This document shows, piece by piece, positions 27,318 to 35,532 of a DNA stretch of 64,000 nt. This stretch comes from Dysgonomonas sp. 511 (GTDB lineage Bacteria; Bacteroidota; Bacteroidia; Bacteroidales; Dysgonomonadaceae). Numbering within the stretch: the stretch's first letter is position 1; the number at the start of each line of letters is the position of its first letter. Both the position numbers and the translations under genes were made by a program. The notes under the pieces were generated by a model that saw nothing but the letters and a program-made list of their open reading frames with translations, made no database searches and was not told the origin of the DNA. The stretch is from NCBI RefSeq assembly GCF_010501105.1, contig NZ_QVMQ01000005.1, forward strand, positions 80,479 to 144,478, written 5' to 3'.

Positions 27318-27911
27318 ATGGCTATCAACAAAACCAGAAATATACTTATTGAAGTTGCCCGTCAGCTTTTTGCAAAATTGGGAGTGGAAAATACCACCAT
27401 GAACGATATTGCTGTGGCTTCGCATAAGGGAAGAAGGACTTTGTACACATATTTCAACAACAAGAACGAGGTATATCAGGCAGTACTCGAAACCGAGCTC
27501 AACCAGATGTACCAGTCGTTGCAAAACGTTGCTGCCAAAAGGCTTCCTGCCGACGAGAAACTGATGCTATTCTTTTATACAAGGTTCGACACCATCAAAA
27601 ATGTTGTTGCGCGGAACGGCACATTGAAAGCAGACTTTTTCCGCGATATATGGCGCGTACAGAATGTCCGCAAATCGTTCGACATTAAAGAAATACAGAT
27701 ACTAAAAGACATCCTGAACAAAGGCGTGGAAGAAGGCACTTTCGAAATGCCCGACACACAAGCCACAGCCGAAGTGCTCCACCATGCACTGAAAGGATTG
27801 GAAGTACCCTATATACGTGGGCAGATAAGGGCAGAACGCCTTAAAACCGAATCGCAACGCGAAAATATCGCCTACCTGATATTCGAGGGATTGAAGAAGA
27901 AAAAGAAATAG
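27318..27911 (+). CDS. TetR/AcrR family transcriptional regulator
   Basis: A 197-residue regulator with an N-terminal TetR helix-turn-helix (about 8-58; T-x-M-N-D-I-A-V-A-S-H-K-G-R-R-T-L-Y-T-Y-F) and a helical ligand-binding C-terminal half. It lies 37 bp before fabG on the same strand, so the two are probably co-transcribed. That suggests control by fatty acids or acyl-CoA, although the ligand is unknown. The palindrome upstream is its likely binding site. Confidence 0.9.
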   Translation: MAINKTRNILIEVARQLFAKLGVENTTMNDIAVASHKGRRTLYTYFNNKNEVYQAVLETELNQMYQSLQNVAAKRLPADEKLMLFFYTRFDTIKNVVARNGTLKADFFRDIWRVQNVRKSFDIKEIQILKDILNKGVEEGTFEMPDTQATAEVLHHALKGLEVPYIRGQIRAERLKTESQRENIAYLIFEGLKKKKK

Positions 27912-27948
27912 GATCAATAAAATAAAACCATAATCAATTAATAACATT

Positions 27949-28695
27949 ATGAAATTATTAGAAGGTAAGACCGCTATTATTACAGGAGCAGCACGTGGCA
28001 TAGGTAAAGCCATCGCCCTGAAGTATGCCGAACAAGGTGCCAACATCGCATTCACCGACCTGGCAATAGACGACAATGCAAAAGCAACCGAAGCTGAAAT
28101 TGCAAAATTAGGTGTAAAGGTAAAAGGCTATGCATCGAATGCTGCCAACTTCGACGAAACGCACCAAGTGGTAGAAGAAATAGTAAAAGACTTCGGACAG
28201 GTAGATATACTTATCAACAATGCAGGTATCACCCGAGACGGGCTGATGATGCGTATGAGCGAGCAACAATGGGATATGGTAATCAACATAAACCTGAAAT
28301 CGGCGTTCAACTTCATACATGCGCTTACCCCTGTTTTTATCAAGCAAAAAAGCGGGAACATCATCAATATGAGTTCTGTAGTAGGCCTGTCGGGCAACGC
28401 AGGACAAACAAACTACTCGGCATCGAAAGCAGGTATGATAGGGCTTGCAAAATCTATCGCTAAAGAGCTTGGTTCGAGAAATGTACGTGCCAACTGTATC
28501 TGTCCGGGATTCATCATCACCGAAATGACCGGCGTATTGTCGGACGAAGTGAAGAAAAAATGGGCTGAGCAAATTCCGTTGCGCCGTGGAGGTACTCCCG
28601 AGGACGTGGCTAATGTAGCCGTATTCTTAGGTTCAGACCTTTCTGCATATGTTACAGGACAGGCTATCCCTGTGTGTGGCGGTATGAATATGTAA
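27949..28695 (+). CDS. fabG: 3-oxoacyl-[acyl-carrier-protein] reductase FabG
   Basis: A 248-residue short-chain dehydrogenase of full length. The NADP-binding T-G-A-A-R-G-I-G motif (12-19), N-N-A-G (90-93), and catalytic Ser143, Tyr156 and Lys160 (Y-S-A-S-K) are intact. It reduces 3-oxoacyl-ACP in the fatty acid elongation cycle. The stop codon (28693-28695) overlaps the left end of a MITE-like repeat. A paralogue with another oxidoreductase role cannot be excluded, but similarity to FabG is strong by eye. Confidence 0.9.
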   Translation: MKLLEGKTAIITGAARGIGKAIALKYAEQGANIAFTDLAIDDNAKATEAEIAKLGVKVKGYASNAANFDETHQVVEEIVKDFGQVDILINNAGITRDGLMMRMSEQQWDMVININLKSAFNFIHALTPVFIKQKSGNIINMSSVVGLSGNAGQTNYSASKAGMIGLAKSIAKELGSRNVRANCICPGFIITEMTGVLSDEVKKKWAEQIPLRRGGTPEDVANVAVFLGSDLSAYVTGQAIPVCGGMNM

Positions 28696-28834
28696 GAGCC
28701 TGTTTAAATTTTAGCGAAAATATTTCTTATAGGTTCTTTAGTATAGTTCTTAGCAACTTTTTTATGCTCTTTTTAGCGTATTTTCCACATATAGCTATAA
28801 AAAAGGTTTGCTATAAAATTTAAACAGACTCTAA
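28693..28834 (+). mobile_element. MITE-like element, copy 1 (142 bp)
   Basis: The ends are imperfect terminal inverted repeats: AGAGCCTGTTTAAATTTTA on the left and its near complement TAAAATTTAAACAGACTCT on the right. Inside, CTTTTTTATGCTCTTTTTAG and the adjoining CGTATTTT are shared with the larger copy at 32534-32749, which lies in the opposite orientation. No open frame is present, as expected for a non-autonomous element. The left end overlaps the fabG stop codon. Confidence 0.7.
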
Positions 28835-28855
28835 GATATTTTTGAAGTATTATAC

Positions 28856-28892
28856 AAATAAGAGGTGTCCCAAAAGGATGCCCCTTATTTTT
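28856..28892 (+). terminator. Terminator after fabG and its repeat element
   Basis: A 15-bp stem with two wobble pairs and one mismatch (28856-28870 with 28876-28890, loop CAAAA) is followed by TTG. It lies between the MITE-like element and the porin gene. Confidence 0.65.
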
Positions 28893-28939
28893 GTATCAAA
28901 TATAAACTCTACTCTCTTACTAACAGCCACTTAAATAAA

Positions 28940-30088
28940 ATGAAGAAGAATTTTACCCTACTCCTCCTCCTCTTGCTTATATCTATATTCAGCTTAGCTC
29001 AAGACTCGAATACAGAATTGCTGAAAAAACTCGTAGAAAAGAATGTCCTTACCCAAAGCGAAGCCGACTCGCTTAGTATCTTGTCGTCCGAAAAAACGAA
29101 TCGGAATGAGATAAATACCATAGAGAAGATAAGGAAAGCATTCAATACCCCCTATATGCAGTTTGGAGGATATGGCATGATGATGTACAAATATAACAAT
29201 ATGGCTTCCACAAAGCATTCACTCGATGCCCGGGTATTATTCCTGCATGTGCGGGGCGATATTTTTAAGAATTTCAATTACTTTGCCATGTACGAATTTA
29301 TAAAACCTACACTTACCGAGTTTTATGTACAATGGACACCCGATAAGAGGTTCAACCTAAGGGTAGGACAAGGCAAAATACCTCTCTCCCTCGAAAATCA
29401 ACTATCCCTCACCGTTCTCGAATCTATAACAAACAGCCGTTCTACCTCCAGCCTGATAGGGATGGGCGACGATGTACTCAGATGGCAAAATGGTAAAAGT
29501 AATGGCGGACGCGATATGGGAATATTATCATATGGCAGCCTGATAGAAACCAAAACACACGACTTGTTGGAATATGGAATCGGTATATTTCAGGGAACGG
29601 GGTTGGTAACCGGTGAAACGAACAACACGAAAGATTTTGCCGGAAACTTACTGGTGCAACCGATAAAAGGCTGGCGCATAGGTGGAGGCGCATATTTCGG
29701 AGAAGCTACATACACAAAAGACGGGGAGGATACCAAAAGCGACCATGTACGCAACCGCTGGATAGCCAGTTCCGACTACAAGTCGGATAGGGTGTACGCC
29801 CGCGCAGAATGGATAAAGGCTAATGACGGCGGTATCCAAAAAGAGGGATTGCATGGAATGGGTTTATTCTATTTTATGCCTGAAAAGTTGAATACTTTTG
29901 CGAAAATAGATTACCTGAACCAGAATACTGATATAAACAAGGAGGTAACAGACTATCATCTGGGTATTAATTACTACTTTTACAAATCGTGCCGCCTGCA
30001 ACTGAATTATACATATTCGGATTATTCGAAGAAATGGGATGCTCGGAATACCCATTCGGTTTTGGGGCAGATGCAGATAGTTTTTTAA
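28940..30088 (+). CDS. Porin of the phosphate-selective OprO/OprP type
   Basis: A 382-residue outer-membrane protein when started at the ATG at 28940, which gives a normal signal peptide (M-K-K-N-F-T-L-L, cleavage after S-L-A-Q); a longer frame from 28865 begins inside the upstream terminator. A short helical region with K-L-V-E-K-N-V-L-T-Q-S-E-A-D follows, then beta-barrel strands to a C-terminal phenylalanine. The group forms passive anion or general pores. No phosphate genes are nearby, so the solute is not known. Confidence 0.75.
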   Translation: MKKNFTLLLLLLLISIFSLAQDSNTELLKKLVEKNVLTQSEADSLSILSSEKTNRNEINTIEKIRKAFNTPYMQFGGYGMMMYKYNNMASTKHSLDARVLFLHVRGDIFKNFNYFAMYEFIKPTLTEFYVQWTPDKRFNLRVGQGKIPLSLENQLSLTVLESITNSRSTSSLIGMGDDVLRWQNGKSNGGRDMGILSYGSLIETKTHDLLEYGIGIFQGTGLVTGETNNTKDFAGNLLVQPIKGWRIGGGAYFGEATYTKDGEDTKSDHVRNRWIASSDYKSDRVYARAEWIKANDGGIQKEGLHGMGLFYFMPEKLNTFAKIDYLNQNTDINKEVTDYHLGINYYFYKSCRLQLNYTYSDYSKKWDARNTHSVLGQMQIVF

Positions 30089-30115
30089 AAAACATATAAC
30101 TAATTTTCTAATATT

Positions 30116-31036
30116 ATGGAACAAAGACACGTCCTCCTGGATTATTATAAAATACTATTGAGTATTTTTGTTGTGATAATACATATACCTTTTTTTAAAG
30201 AAACACCAACTTGTCAAGGTTTAATGAATGATAATATTGCGCGAATCGCAGTACCTTCATTCTTTATAATAAATGGATATTTTTTATTCACAGTATTGGA
30301 AAAGGGTCATTTTTTTAAATATATCAAAAGAAGTATTTTATTGTATATATTTTGGATGGTTGTCTATTTACCTTTTTACTTCTCTGATTTGAATATAAAG
30401 AAAATCGTTGTTACATTATTTTTCGGATGGCATCACTTGTGGTATATTATCGCATGGATTGTATCATCAATAATTATTACTATTATTTACAAATCAAAAT
30501 TTAATACTAAAGTATGCTTTATCATATCTTTATCATTTATTTTTTTAGGTTATTTTTTACAATTTACAGACATTCATAATTTCCATTTTTATAGAAACGC
30601 TTTATCTTGCAGTTTTCCATTTATACTCATTGGATATTTAATAAATAAAAACAAAATACTCCAAAAACGATTTAAGTATATCGACCTTCTTATTTTATTT
30701 TCTTTAACAGTATTTATTCTCGAATCGTTCTTTTTAAAAGAATATTTTAATCTTCATCATAAATTCATAAAGCATATTGACATTACATTATCTTCATTAA
30801 TCTTATCTCCCTTACTTTTTTATTGGATAATGAATAAAAAAACTAAGAACCTAAAGTTAACTCCCTTTATTTCGAAACTATCAGCAGGAATATATTTTAT
30901 TCATGTACTTTTTATTTATTTAGGAAGATATTTAGGGCTAACCGAATTTAGCCTTTTATTCTTTGTTTTAATTACCTCATTTATTTCATCCTATTTCCTA
31001 TTCCTTATCAATAAGAAATTGAAATTTATTTTATAA
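30116..31036 (+). CDS. Acyltransferase family 3 membrane protein
   Basis: A 306-residue integral membrane protein with about ten hydrophobic segments. The N-terminal L-D-Y-Y-K-I-L-L-S-I-F-V-V-I-I-H-I pattern carries the histidine typical of the acyltransferase 3 (O-acetyltransferase) family, and A-V-P-S-F-F-I-I-N-G-Y-F is typical of its third helix region. It would add acetyl or other acyl groups to a surface glycan or lipid. Its DNA is clearly more AT-rich than the neighbours, which suggests recent acquisition. It starts a short series with a small lipoprotein and a GT14 gene. Confidence 0.82.
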   Translation: MEQRHVLLDYYKILLSIFVVIIHIPFFKETPTCQGLMNDNIARIAVPSFFIINGYFLFTVLEKGHFFKYIKRSILLYIFWMVVYLPFYFSDLNIKKIVVTLFFGWHHLWYIIAWIVSSIIITIIYKSKFNTKVCFIISLSFIFLGYFLQFTDIHNFHFYRNALSCSFPFILIGYLINKNKILQKRFKYIDLLILFSLTVFILESFFLKEYFNLHHKFIKHIDITLSSLILSPLLFYWIMNKKTKNLKLTPFISKLSAGIYFIHVLFIYLGRYLGLTEFSLLFFVLITSFISSYFLFLINKKLKFIL

Positions 31037-31039
31037 AAC

Positions 31040-31240
31040 ATGAAAAAAGTTGCTTTTATCCTCATCCTCCTCATCTATTTCATTTCCACTACTGCCTGTG
31101 GAAGTGATTCATTGATTAAAAGTTCGAGTTCGAAAGGAACAGTGAAAGCAAAAGATATAAAAGAAGATTTCGGGCATTACCTGCATGGTGTGAAGCGCCT
31201 AAAAAAGACAGTTGTAGAAAAGGTATGGATGAGTCTTTAA
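31040..31240 (+). CDS. Small lipoprotein of unknown function
   Basis: A 66-residue protein with a lipoprotein signal (M-K-K-V-A-F-I-L-I-L-L, lipobox T-T-A-C at Cys20) and a short basic remainder rich in lysine. The ATG lies 3 bp after the acyltransferase stop, and the GT14 gene follows after 13 bp, so it is probably in the same transcript. I do not recognise a family. It could be the N-terminal remnant of a longer lipoprotein. Confidence 0.55.
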   Translation: MKKVAFILILLIYFISTTACGSDSLIKSSSSKGTVKAKDIKEDFGHYLHGVKRLKKTVVEKVWMSL

Positions 31241-31253
31241 CTAACTCTATAAT

Positions 31254-32111
31254 ATGAAAATCTGCTACCTCATATTAGCCCATAACAACTTCCGGCATCT
31301 CGACCGGTTGTTATCCGCATTGAACGATGAAGACAGCACTTTTTATATCCACATAGACAAAAAGGCTAAGCCGGGCTATACTCCCCTCATCAACAATGCC
31401 CGGATAATACCGGAAAGAACAGATATAAAATGGGGAGGCTACTCTATGGTAGAGGCTACTCTGGCATTGATGAAGAACGCAATGGAGAGTACGCCCGATG
31501 CTGATTATTACGCTCTGATAAGCGGAGTAGACTATCCTGTACGACCAAAAAAATTCTTATACGAACTTCTTGCCAAGGGAAAAGAATATATTGATATAGC
31601 TCCCATACCTGTACCATATAAACCTATAGAGAGGTACGAATACTATTATTTCGATTACGAACGCCGCAACCTCAAACATTATAACCCTAAATTCCTCACA
31701 GAAGTATTCCTTAAAAAGCTGAAAATAAGACGTAAAGCACCCTTCAAAGTATATGCCGGAACCCAGTGGTTTGCACTGACAAACAGTTGTGTGCAATATA
31801 TACTGAAAACTGTGCAGGAAGACAACCGTTATACCCGTTTCTTCAAACACACCCTTGTGCCCGACGAAGCCTTTTTCCAGACCATTATCGGCAATTCGCC
31901 TTTTATGAAGGATACGGCAGCCAGCCTTACTTATACCGACTGGAATGTGCCTGTACCTCCCGCTACAATAGAAGAAAGGCATATAGAGTACCTCAAAACA
32001 CATATAGAGTTCGATGACGAATACGGAAAGCGTTTCCCTTACTTTGCCCGTAAGTTTAATGATGATAGCGAGGGATTGCTGGAAAAAATCAGGGCGGAAC
32101 TATGGAAGTAG
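31254..32111 (+). CDS. GT14 (core-2/I-branching type) glycosyltransferase
   Basis: A 285-residue protein of the Branch family. The start M-K-I-C-Y-L-I-L-A-H-N-N, the H-I-D-K-K segment, W-G-G-Y-S-M-V-E-A and the L-I-S-G-V-D-Y-P motif are characteristic. Relatives transfer N-acetylglucosamine or xylose onto glycans; bacterial members mostly act on surface polysaccharides. The preceding acyltransferase gene suggests glycan decoration. Its stop codon abuts the convergent folK gene. Confidence 0.85.
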   Translation: MKICYLILAHNNFRHLDRLLSALNDEDSTFYIHIDKKAKPGYTPLINNARIIPERTDIKWGGYSMVEATLALMKNAMESTPDADYYALISGVDYPVRPKKFLYELLAKGKEYIDIAPIPVPYKPIERYEYYYFDYERRNLKHYNPKFLTEVFLKKLKIRRKAPFKVYAGTQWFALTNSCVQYILKTVQEDNRYTRFFKHTLVPDEAFFQTIIGNSPFMKDTAASLTYTDWNVPVPPATIEERHIEYLKTHIEFDDEYGKRFPYFARKFNDDSEGLLEKIRAELWK

Positions 32112-32483
32112 TTATTTGAGCAGGCTGGGCAATAATTCGGCGATGTAGGTGCGTTCTATTTCGTTTGGCCTCAACACATCATTATTCCAGATAACCAAGT
32201 CGATATCTATCTTTACAATTCCCCTTTTCTTGTCGGCAGGCCGACGCCCCATTTGCTTTTCCAGCTTCTTGAGCAAGGGTGTTATTTCTTCCTTGTCCTT
32301 TGATGTATATCCAATTGCAAGCTGGTTGAGAAAATCATCTTTATAGCTGTCGCCATAGGGTGTGGTAACAGACGTTTCCGAATAATGGATCTCTTCGAAA
32401 ACATTGTCCAACAACCGGTGGCAGAGAGCCAGATTGACCTCCCTGTCTATATTAGTACCTATGCTAAGCAAAACCTTGTTCAT
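32112..32483 (-). CDS. folK: Short HPPK-type pterin pyrophosphokinase
   Basis: A 123-residue protein resembling 6-hydroxymethyl-7,8-dihydropterin pyrophosphokinase: S-I-G-T-N-I near the start, N-Q-L-A-I-G, the M-G-R-R-P-A-D-K-K-R-G stretch and the metal-binding I-D-I-D-L-V-I sequence are present. It would transfer pyrophosphate from ATP to the pterin in folate synthesis. It is shorter than the usual 155-165 residues and seems to lack part of the C-terminal region, so it may be a reduced form or a paralogue with altered activity. The symbol is given for family membership. Confidence 0.7.
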   Translation of the reverse strand: MNKVLLSIGTNIDREVNLALCHRLLDNVFEEIHYSETSVTTPYGDSYKDDFLNQLAIGYTSKDKEEITPLLKKLEKQMGRRPADKKRGIVKIDIDLVIWNNDVLRPNEIERTYIAELLPSLLK

Positions 32484-32533
32484 AACTTATGCAAATATAC
32501 ATCCCATTTCTCAAATAAACTTTATCTTTGTTT

Positions 32534-32749
32534 AGAGTCTGCTTAAATTTTATAGCAGAACTTTTTTATAGCTATTTTTAGATGGATTTTATGTATTTTT
32601 ATTGCTGGTTTAGCAAGCTAAACCGAAATAAGAATGTAAAAAATACGCTAAAAAGAGCATAAAAAAGCTGCTAAGAGTTCGAAGAATCGGCAGAGTCAAT
32701 ATTCATGAAGCCTACAAAATAAATTTTCGCTAAAATTTAAACAGGCTCT
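32534..32749 (-). mobile_element. MITE-like element, copy 2 (216 bp)
   Basis: In inverse orientation to copy 1. The terminal repeats are AGAGTCTGCTTAAATTTTA (left) and TAAAATTTAAACAGGCTCT (right). It shares the internal 37-bp core with copy 1 and carries about 75 extra bases including a perfect 18-bp palindrome GGTTTAGCAAGCTAAACC. It fills almost the whole gap between the divergent folK and kdsB genes, ending 19 bp before the kdsB start, so it may supply the kdsB promoter region. Confidence 0.7.
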
Positions 32750-32768
32750 TTATCTAAATGGAAACAAC

Positions 32769-33527
32769 ATGAGGTTTATAGCAATTATTCCCGCACGATA
32801 CGAGTCTACCCGTTTTCCCGGCAAACCATTGGCCGACATGGGTGGCAAACCTATGATACAGCGTGTGTACGAACAGGTAAAAAAAGCCATAAACGATGTA
32901 TGGGTAGCTACTGACGACAAGCGTATATTCGATGCCGTCGATGCCTTTGGCGGGAAAGTTGTGATGACATCGGCAGACCATCGCAGCGGAACCGACCGCA
33001 TAAGGGAAGCATACGAAAAGATCGGGCAGGAGTTCGATGTAATAATCAATGTGCAGGGCGACGAACCTTTTATACAACCCGTACAGATAGAGACATTGAA
33101 AGCCTGTTTCGACAGCAAAGATGCAGAACTGGCTACATTGGTAAAACCCTTCAAAAAGGAAGACGGGTTCGATGCACTCTTCAATGCCAATTCTCCGAAA
33201 GTTGTGGTAAACAAAAGAGATGAAGCCATATATTTCAGCCGTTCTATCATCCCTTATATCAGGGATGTACACCATAGCGAATGGCTCGACAAACACACTT
33301 TCTACAAACATATCGGGATGTATGCCTACCGCCCCGATATACTGCAGGAAATAACCCGGCTGAAACCATCATCGCTCGAAAAAGCCGAATCGCTGGAACA
33401 ACTTCGCTGGATAGAAAACGGCTACCGCATCAAGATCGGTTATACCGATGTAGAAACCATCGGGATAGATACGCCGGAAGATATGCAGAAAGCGTTGGAT
33501 TATCTTATCAAGATGGATAAGAACTAG
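32769..33527 (+). CDS. kdsB: 3-deoxy-manno-octulosonate cytidylyltransferase (CMP-KDO synthetase)
   Basis: A 252-residue enzyme of full length. The start I-I-P-A-R-Y-E-S-T-R-F-P-G-K-P-L is the nucleotide-binding signature, and R-S-G-T-D-R-I-x-E and N-V-Q-G-D-E-P-F are intact. It couples KDO to CTP to give CMP-KDO for lipopolysaccharide inner core assembly in the cytoplasm. Its stop codon overlaps the stop of the convergent comF-like gene within the shared tetranucleotide CTAG (33524-33527). Confidence 0.96.
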   Translation: MRFIAIIPARYESTRFPGKPLADMGGKPMIQRVYEQVKKAINDVWVATDDKRIFDAVDAFGGKVVMTSADHRSGTDRIREAYEKIGQEFDVIINVQGDEPFIQPVQIETLKACFDSKDAELATLVKPFKKEDGFDALFNANSPKVVVNKRDEAIYFSRSIIPYIRDVHHSEWLDKHTFYKHIGMYAYRPDILQEITRLKPSSLEKAESLEQLRWIENGYRIKIGYTDVETIGIDTPEDMQKALDYLIKMDKN

Positions 33528-34213
33528 TTTGCTGTAGCCAAAGCATAGATACTGATCCGGCTATCTGCACTTTTCAATATCTCTTTTGCGCACGACTCTA
33601 TGGTCGACCCCGTAGTGATAACATCGTCTACCAGCAAAATATGTTTCCCGGCAAAGGCTTCGGCATCTGCAAGCGAAAAGATATCTTCCACATTCTTCCA
33701 CCTGTCGAAGCGCGAGTTCTTCGTTTGCGACTGATTGTTAACCACACGCCTCAGTGTTGTATCGTCTATGGGTATGCCTGTAACAGCCGAAATACCTTTG
33801 CATATCTCCATCGACTGGTTGTACCCCCTTTGCCTCTCACGTTTAGGATGCAGGGGAACAGGGACAAGCAGATCTATACCGCGCACAAAATCGCTACCTT
33901 TGATATTCTCGCCACACAGCCGCCCCAGGTAACGGCCTAGTTGTGGGTTGTACCTGTACTTCAATTCGTGCACTACGCTTTGCATACTGCCACCTTTTAC
34001 GAAGTAGGCATAAGCCGAAACGCGCCCGAAAGGGATACGTCCTGCAAAGAATTGTTCGATACGGTTGTCTTCCTGTAGGTGAAAGTTCGTTTTGGGCAAA
34101 AGCAGGAGGCACTCGGTGCAGATATGCTCTTCGCCCTCGGCCAACCGGCTGTGGCAGACGATGCACAAAGGAGGGAAAAACAGGTTGAGAAAGTTATGGA
34201 GAAGTTTCCTCAT
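33524..34213 (-). CDS. ComF family phosphoribosyltransferase-like protein
   Basis: A 229-residue ComF family protein. An N-terminal zinc-ribbon-like C-x2-C...C-x2-C (about 18-36) precedes a phosphoribosyltransferase domain with the PRPP-binding motif L-L-V-D-D-V-I-T-T-G-S-T. The family is linked to DNA uptake in naturally competent bacteria, but its role in Bacteroidota is not established. It is the last gene of a series prmC, recX, comF with overlapping ends (20 bp with recX). Confidence 0.87.
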   Translation of the reverse strand: MRKLLHNFLNLFFPPLCIVCHSRLAEGEEHICTECLLLLPKTNFHLQEDNRIEQFFAGRIPFGRVSAYAYFVKGGSMQSVVHELKYRYNPQLGRYLGRLCGENIKGSDFVRGIDLLVPVPLHPKRERQRGYNQSMEICKGISAVTGIPIDDTTLRRVVNNQSQTKNSRFDRWKNVEDIFSLADAEAFAGKHILLVDDVITTGSTIESCAKEILKSADSRISIYALATAN

Positions 34214-34685
34214 AATCGCCTCCCAACAGCTTGTTTACGCACTTGATAGCCATATCCATGCCAAAGCCGCGCCCAAGTGCAAAGCGGATCAGTTTGGTCT
34301 TCCTTTCGTAATCGTTCTTCGCTTTTACCGACTTTACTTTTACCGAAAGTATATGCAAAAGTTGTTCCTCAAATTCGTCACCCGACAGCTCCTCCAACAG
34401 AGGTTCGTAGATGGCTGGGGATATATTCTTCCTTCGTAGTTCGAACGAAATCTTCGTCCTTCCCCATTTGTTGAACTTCATCTTATCGTTTATAAAGCTT
34501 CTGGCAAAACGGGCATCGTCCAGAAACCGTTCTTTTTTCAGGCGGTCGACAATGCGGTCGGCAATATCAGCTTCAAGTTCCCATGCTGCCAGCTTCTTGC
34601 GCACATCAAACTCCGACCGTTCGGTACGCGAACAATAGGCAGCTATGCGGTTGAGGGCTTGGGGTTCGGTCAGTTTCTTTTTCAT
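34194..34685 (-). CDS. recX: Regulatory protein RecX
   Basis: A 163-residue all-helical protein with the three-repeat RecX arrangement: A-A-Y-C-S-R-T-E-R-S-E-F-D-V-R-K-K-L near residue 12-29 and F-L-D-D-A-R-F-A-R-S-F-I near 53-64 are typical. It limits RecA filament activity. recA itself is not in the window. The gene overlaps prmC by 4 bp and comF by 20 bp, so the three are probably translated together. Confidence 0.9.
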   Translation of the reverse strand: MKKKLTEPQALNRIAAYCSRTERSEFDVRKKLAAWELEADIADRIVDRLKKERFLDDARFARSFINDKMKFNKWGRTKISFELRRKNISPAIYEPLLEELSGDEFEEQLLHILSVKVKSVKAKNDYERKTKLIRFALGRGFGMDMAIKCVNKLLGGDYEETSP

Positions 34686-35521
34686 CGTCTTATCTCGGCC
34701 CTTACCATCCTGTCATTTCCACTCAGGTCGCAAAACAGTGCTACATTTCCGAATCCTTTCGCTTCCAACATTTCTACAGTCTCATGGCCTTTTGCCTGAT
34801 TGATTTCGAAATAGAGTTTTCCTTCGGGCAATAGCAACTCTAAAGCAATATCTGCTATCCGTTCGTAAAAGAGCAGGGCCTTGTCGTTAGGTACAAATAG
34901 TGCGGAATGCGGTTCGTAGTCCAGCACATTTTTGTCCATCACGGCTTTTTCTTCTTCCAATATATAAGGTGGATTGCTGACTATGATATCAAACTTATTG
35001 TCAATAGGATAAGCGGATAAAACATCTACTTTACGGAACGAAATATACTGCTTGTTCCTCTCCGCATTTTGTGTTGCCACCTTCAATACTTCTTCCGAAA
35101 AATCCCATGCAGAGATATCCGCATTCTTCATGTGTTTTGCCAATGCAACGGCTATTGCCCCACTACCTGTTCCGATATCCAATACCCGGAGATTTCCAGT
35201 GCTGTTTTCGTTTAATATCAACTCTACGAGTTCTTCCGTTTCGGGACGCGGGATCAATACATTCTTATCTACAAAGAAAGGCAAGCCGAAAAACTCGGTT
35301 TCGCCTGTTATATATTGTATCGGCTCATATTGTTTCAGCCTGGCAATGATTGCATCCAGCGCCCGGCAATCGTCCTCGCTCAATCCGGCATCTTCCATCA
35401 ATGCCAACGAGTAAGGTTTGCCTGTAAGGTATTCGATAATAATACGCACAAATCCCGAAACCTCAGTCTCGGGATAATATGCAGTTAATGATTGCTTTAT
35501 ATACGATATAGCTTTCCGCAC
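34682..35521 (-). CDS. prmC: Peptide chain release factor N5-glutamine methyltransferase
   Basis: A 279-residue SAM-dependent methyltransferase. The N-terminal helical domain is followed by V-L-D-I-G-T-G-S-G-A-I-A (SAM binding) and the substrate-binding N-P-P-Y motif in I-I-V-S-N-P-P-Y-I. It methylates the glutamine of the GGQ motif in release factors RF1 and RF2. It lies 11 bp after the YiiX-like lipoprotein gene and overlaps recX. Confidence 0.95.
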   Translation of the reverse strand: MRKAISYIKQSLTAYYPETEVSGFVRIIIEYLTGKPYSLALMEDAGLSEDDCRALDAIIARLKQYEPIQYITGETEFFGLPFFVDKNVLIPRPETEELVELILNENSTGNLRVLDIGTGSGAIAVALAKHMKNADISAWDFSEEVLKVATQNAERNKQYISFRKVDVLSAYPIDNKFDIIVSNPPYILEEEKAVMDKNVLDYEPHSALFVPNDKALLFYERIADIALELLLPEGKLYFEINQAKGHETVEMLEAKGFGNVALFCDLSGNDRMVRAEIRR

Positions 35522-35532
35522 CTGATAATATT

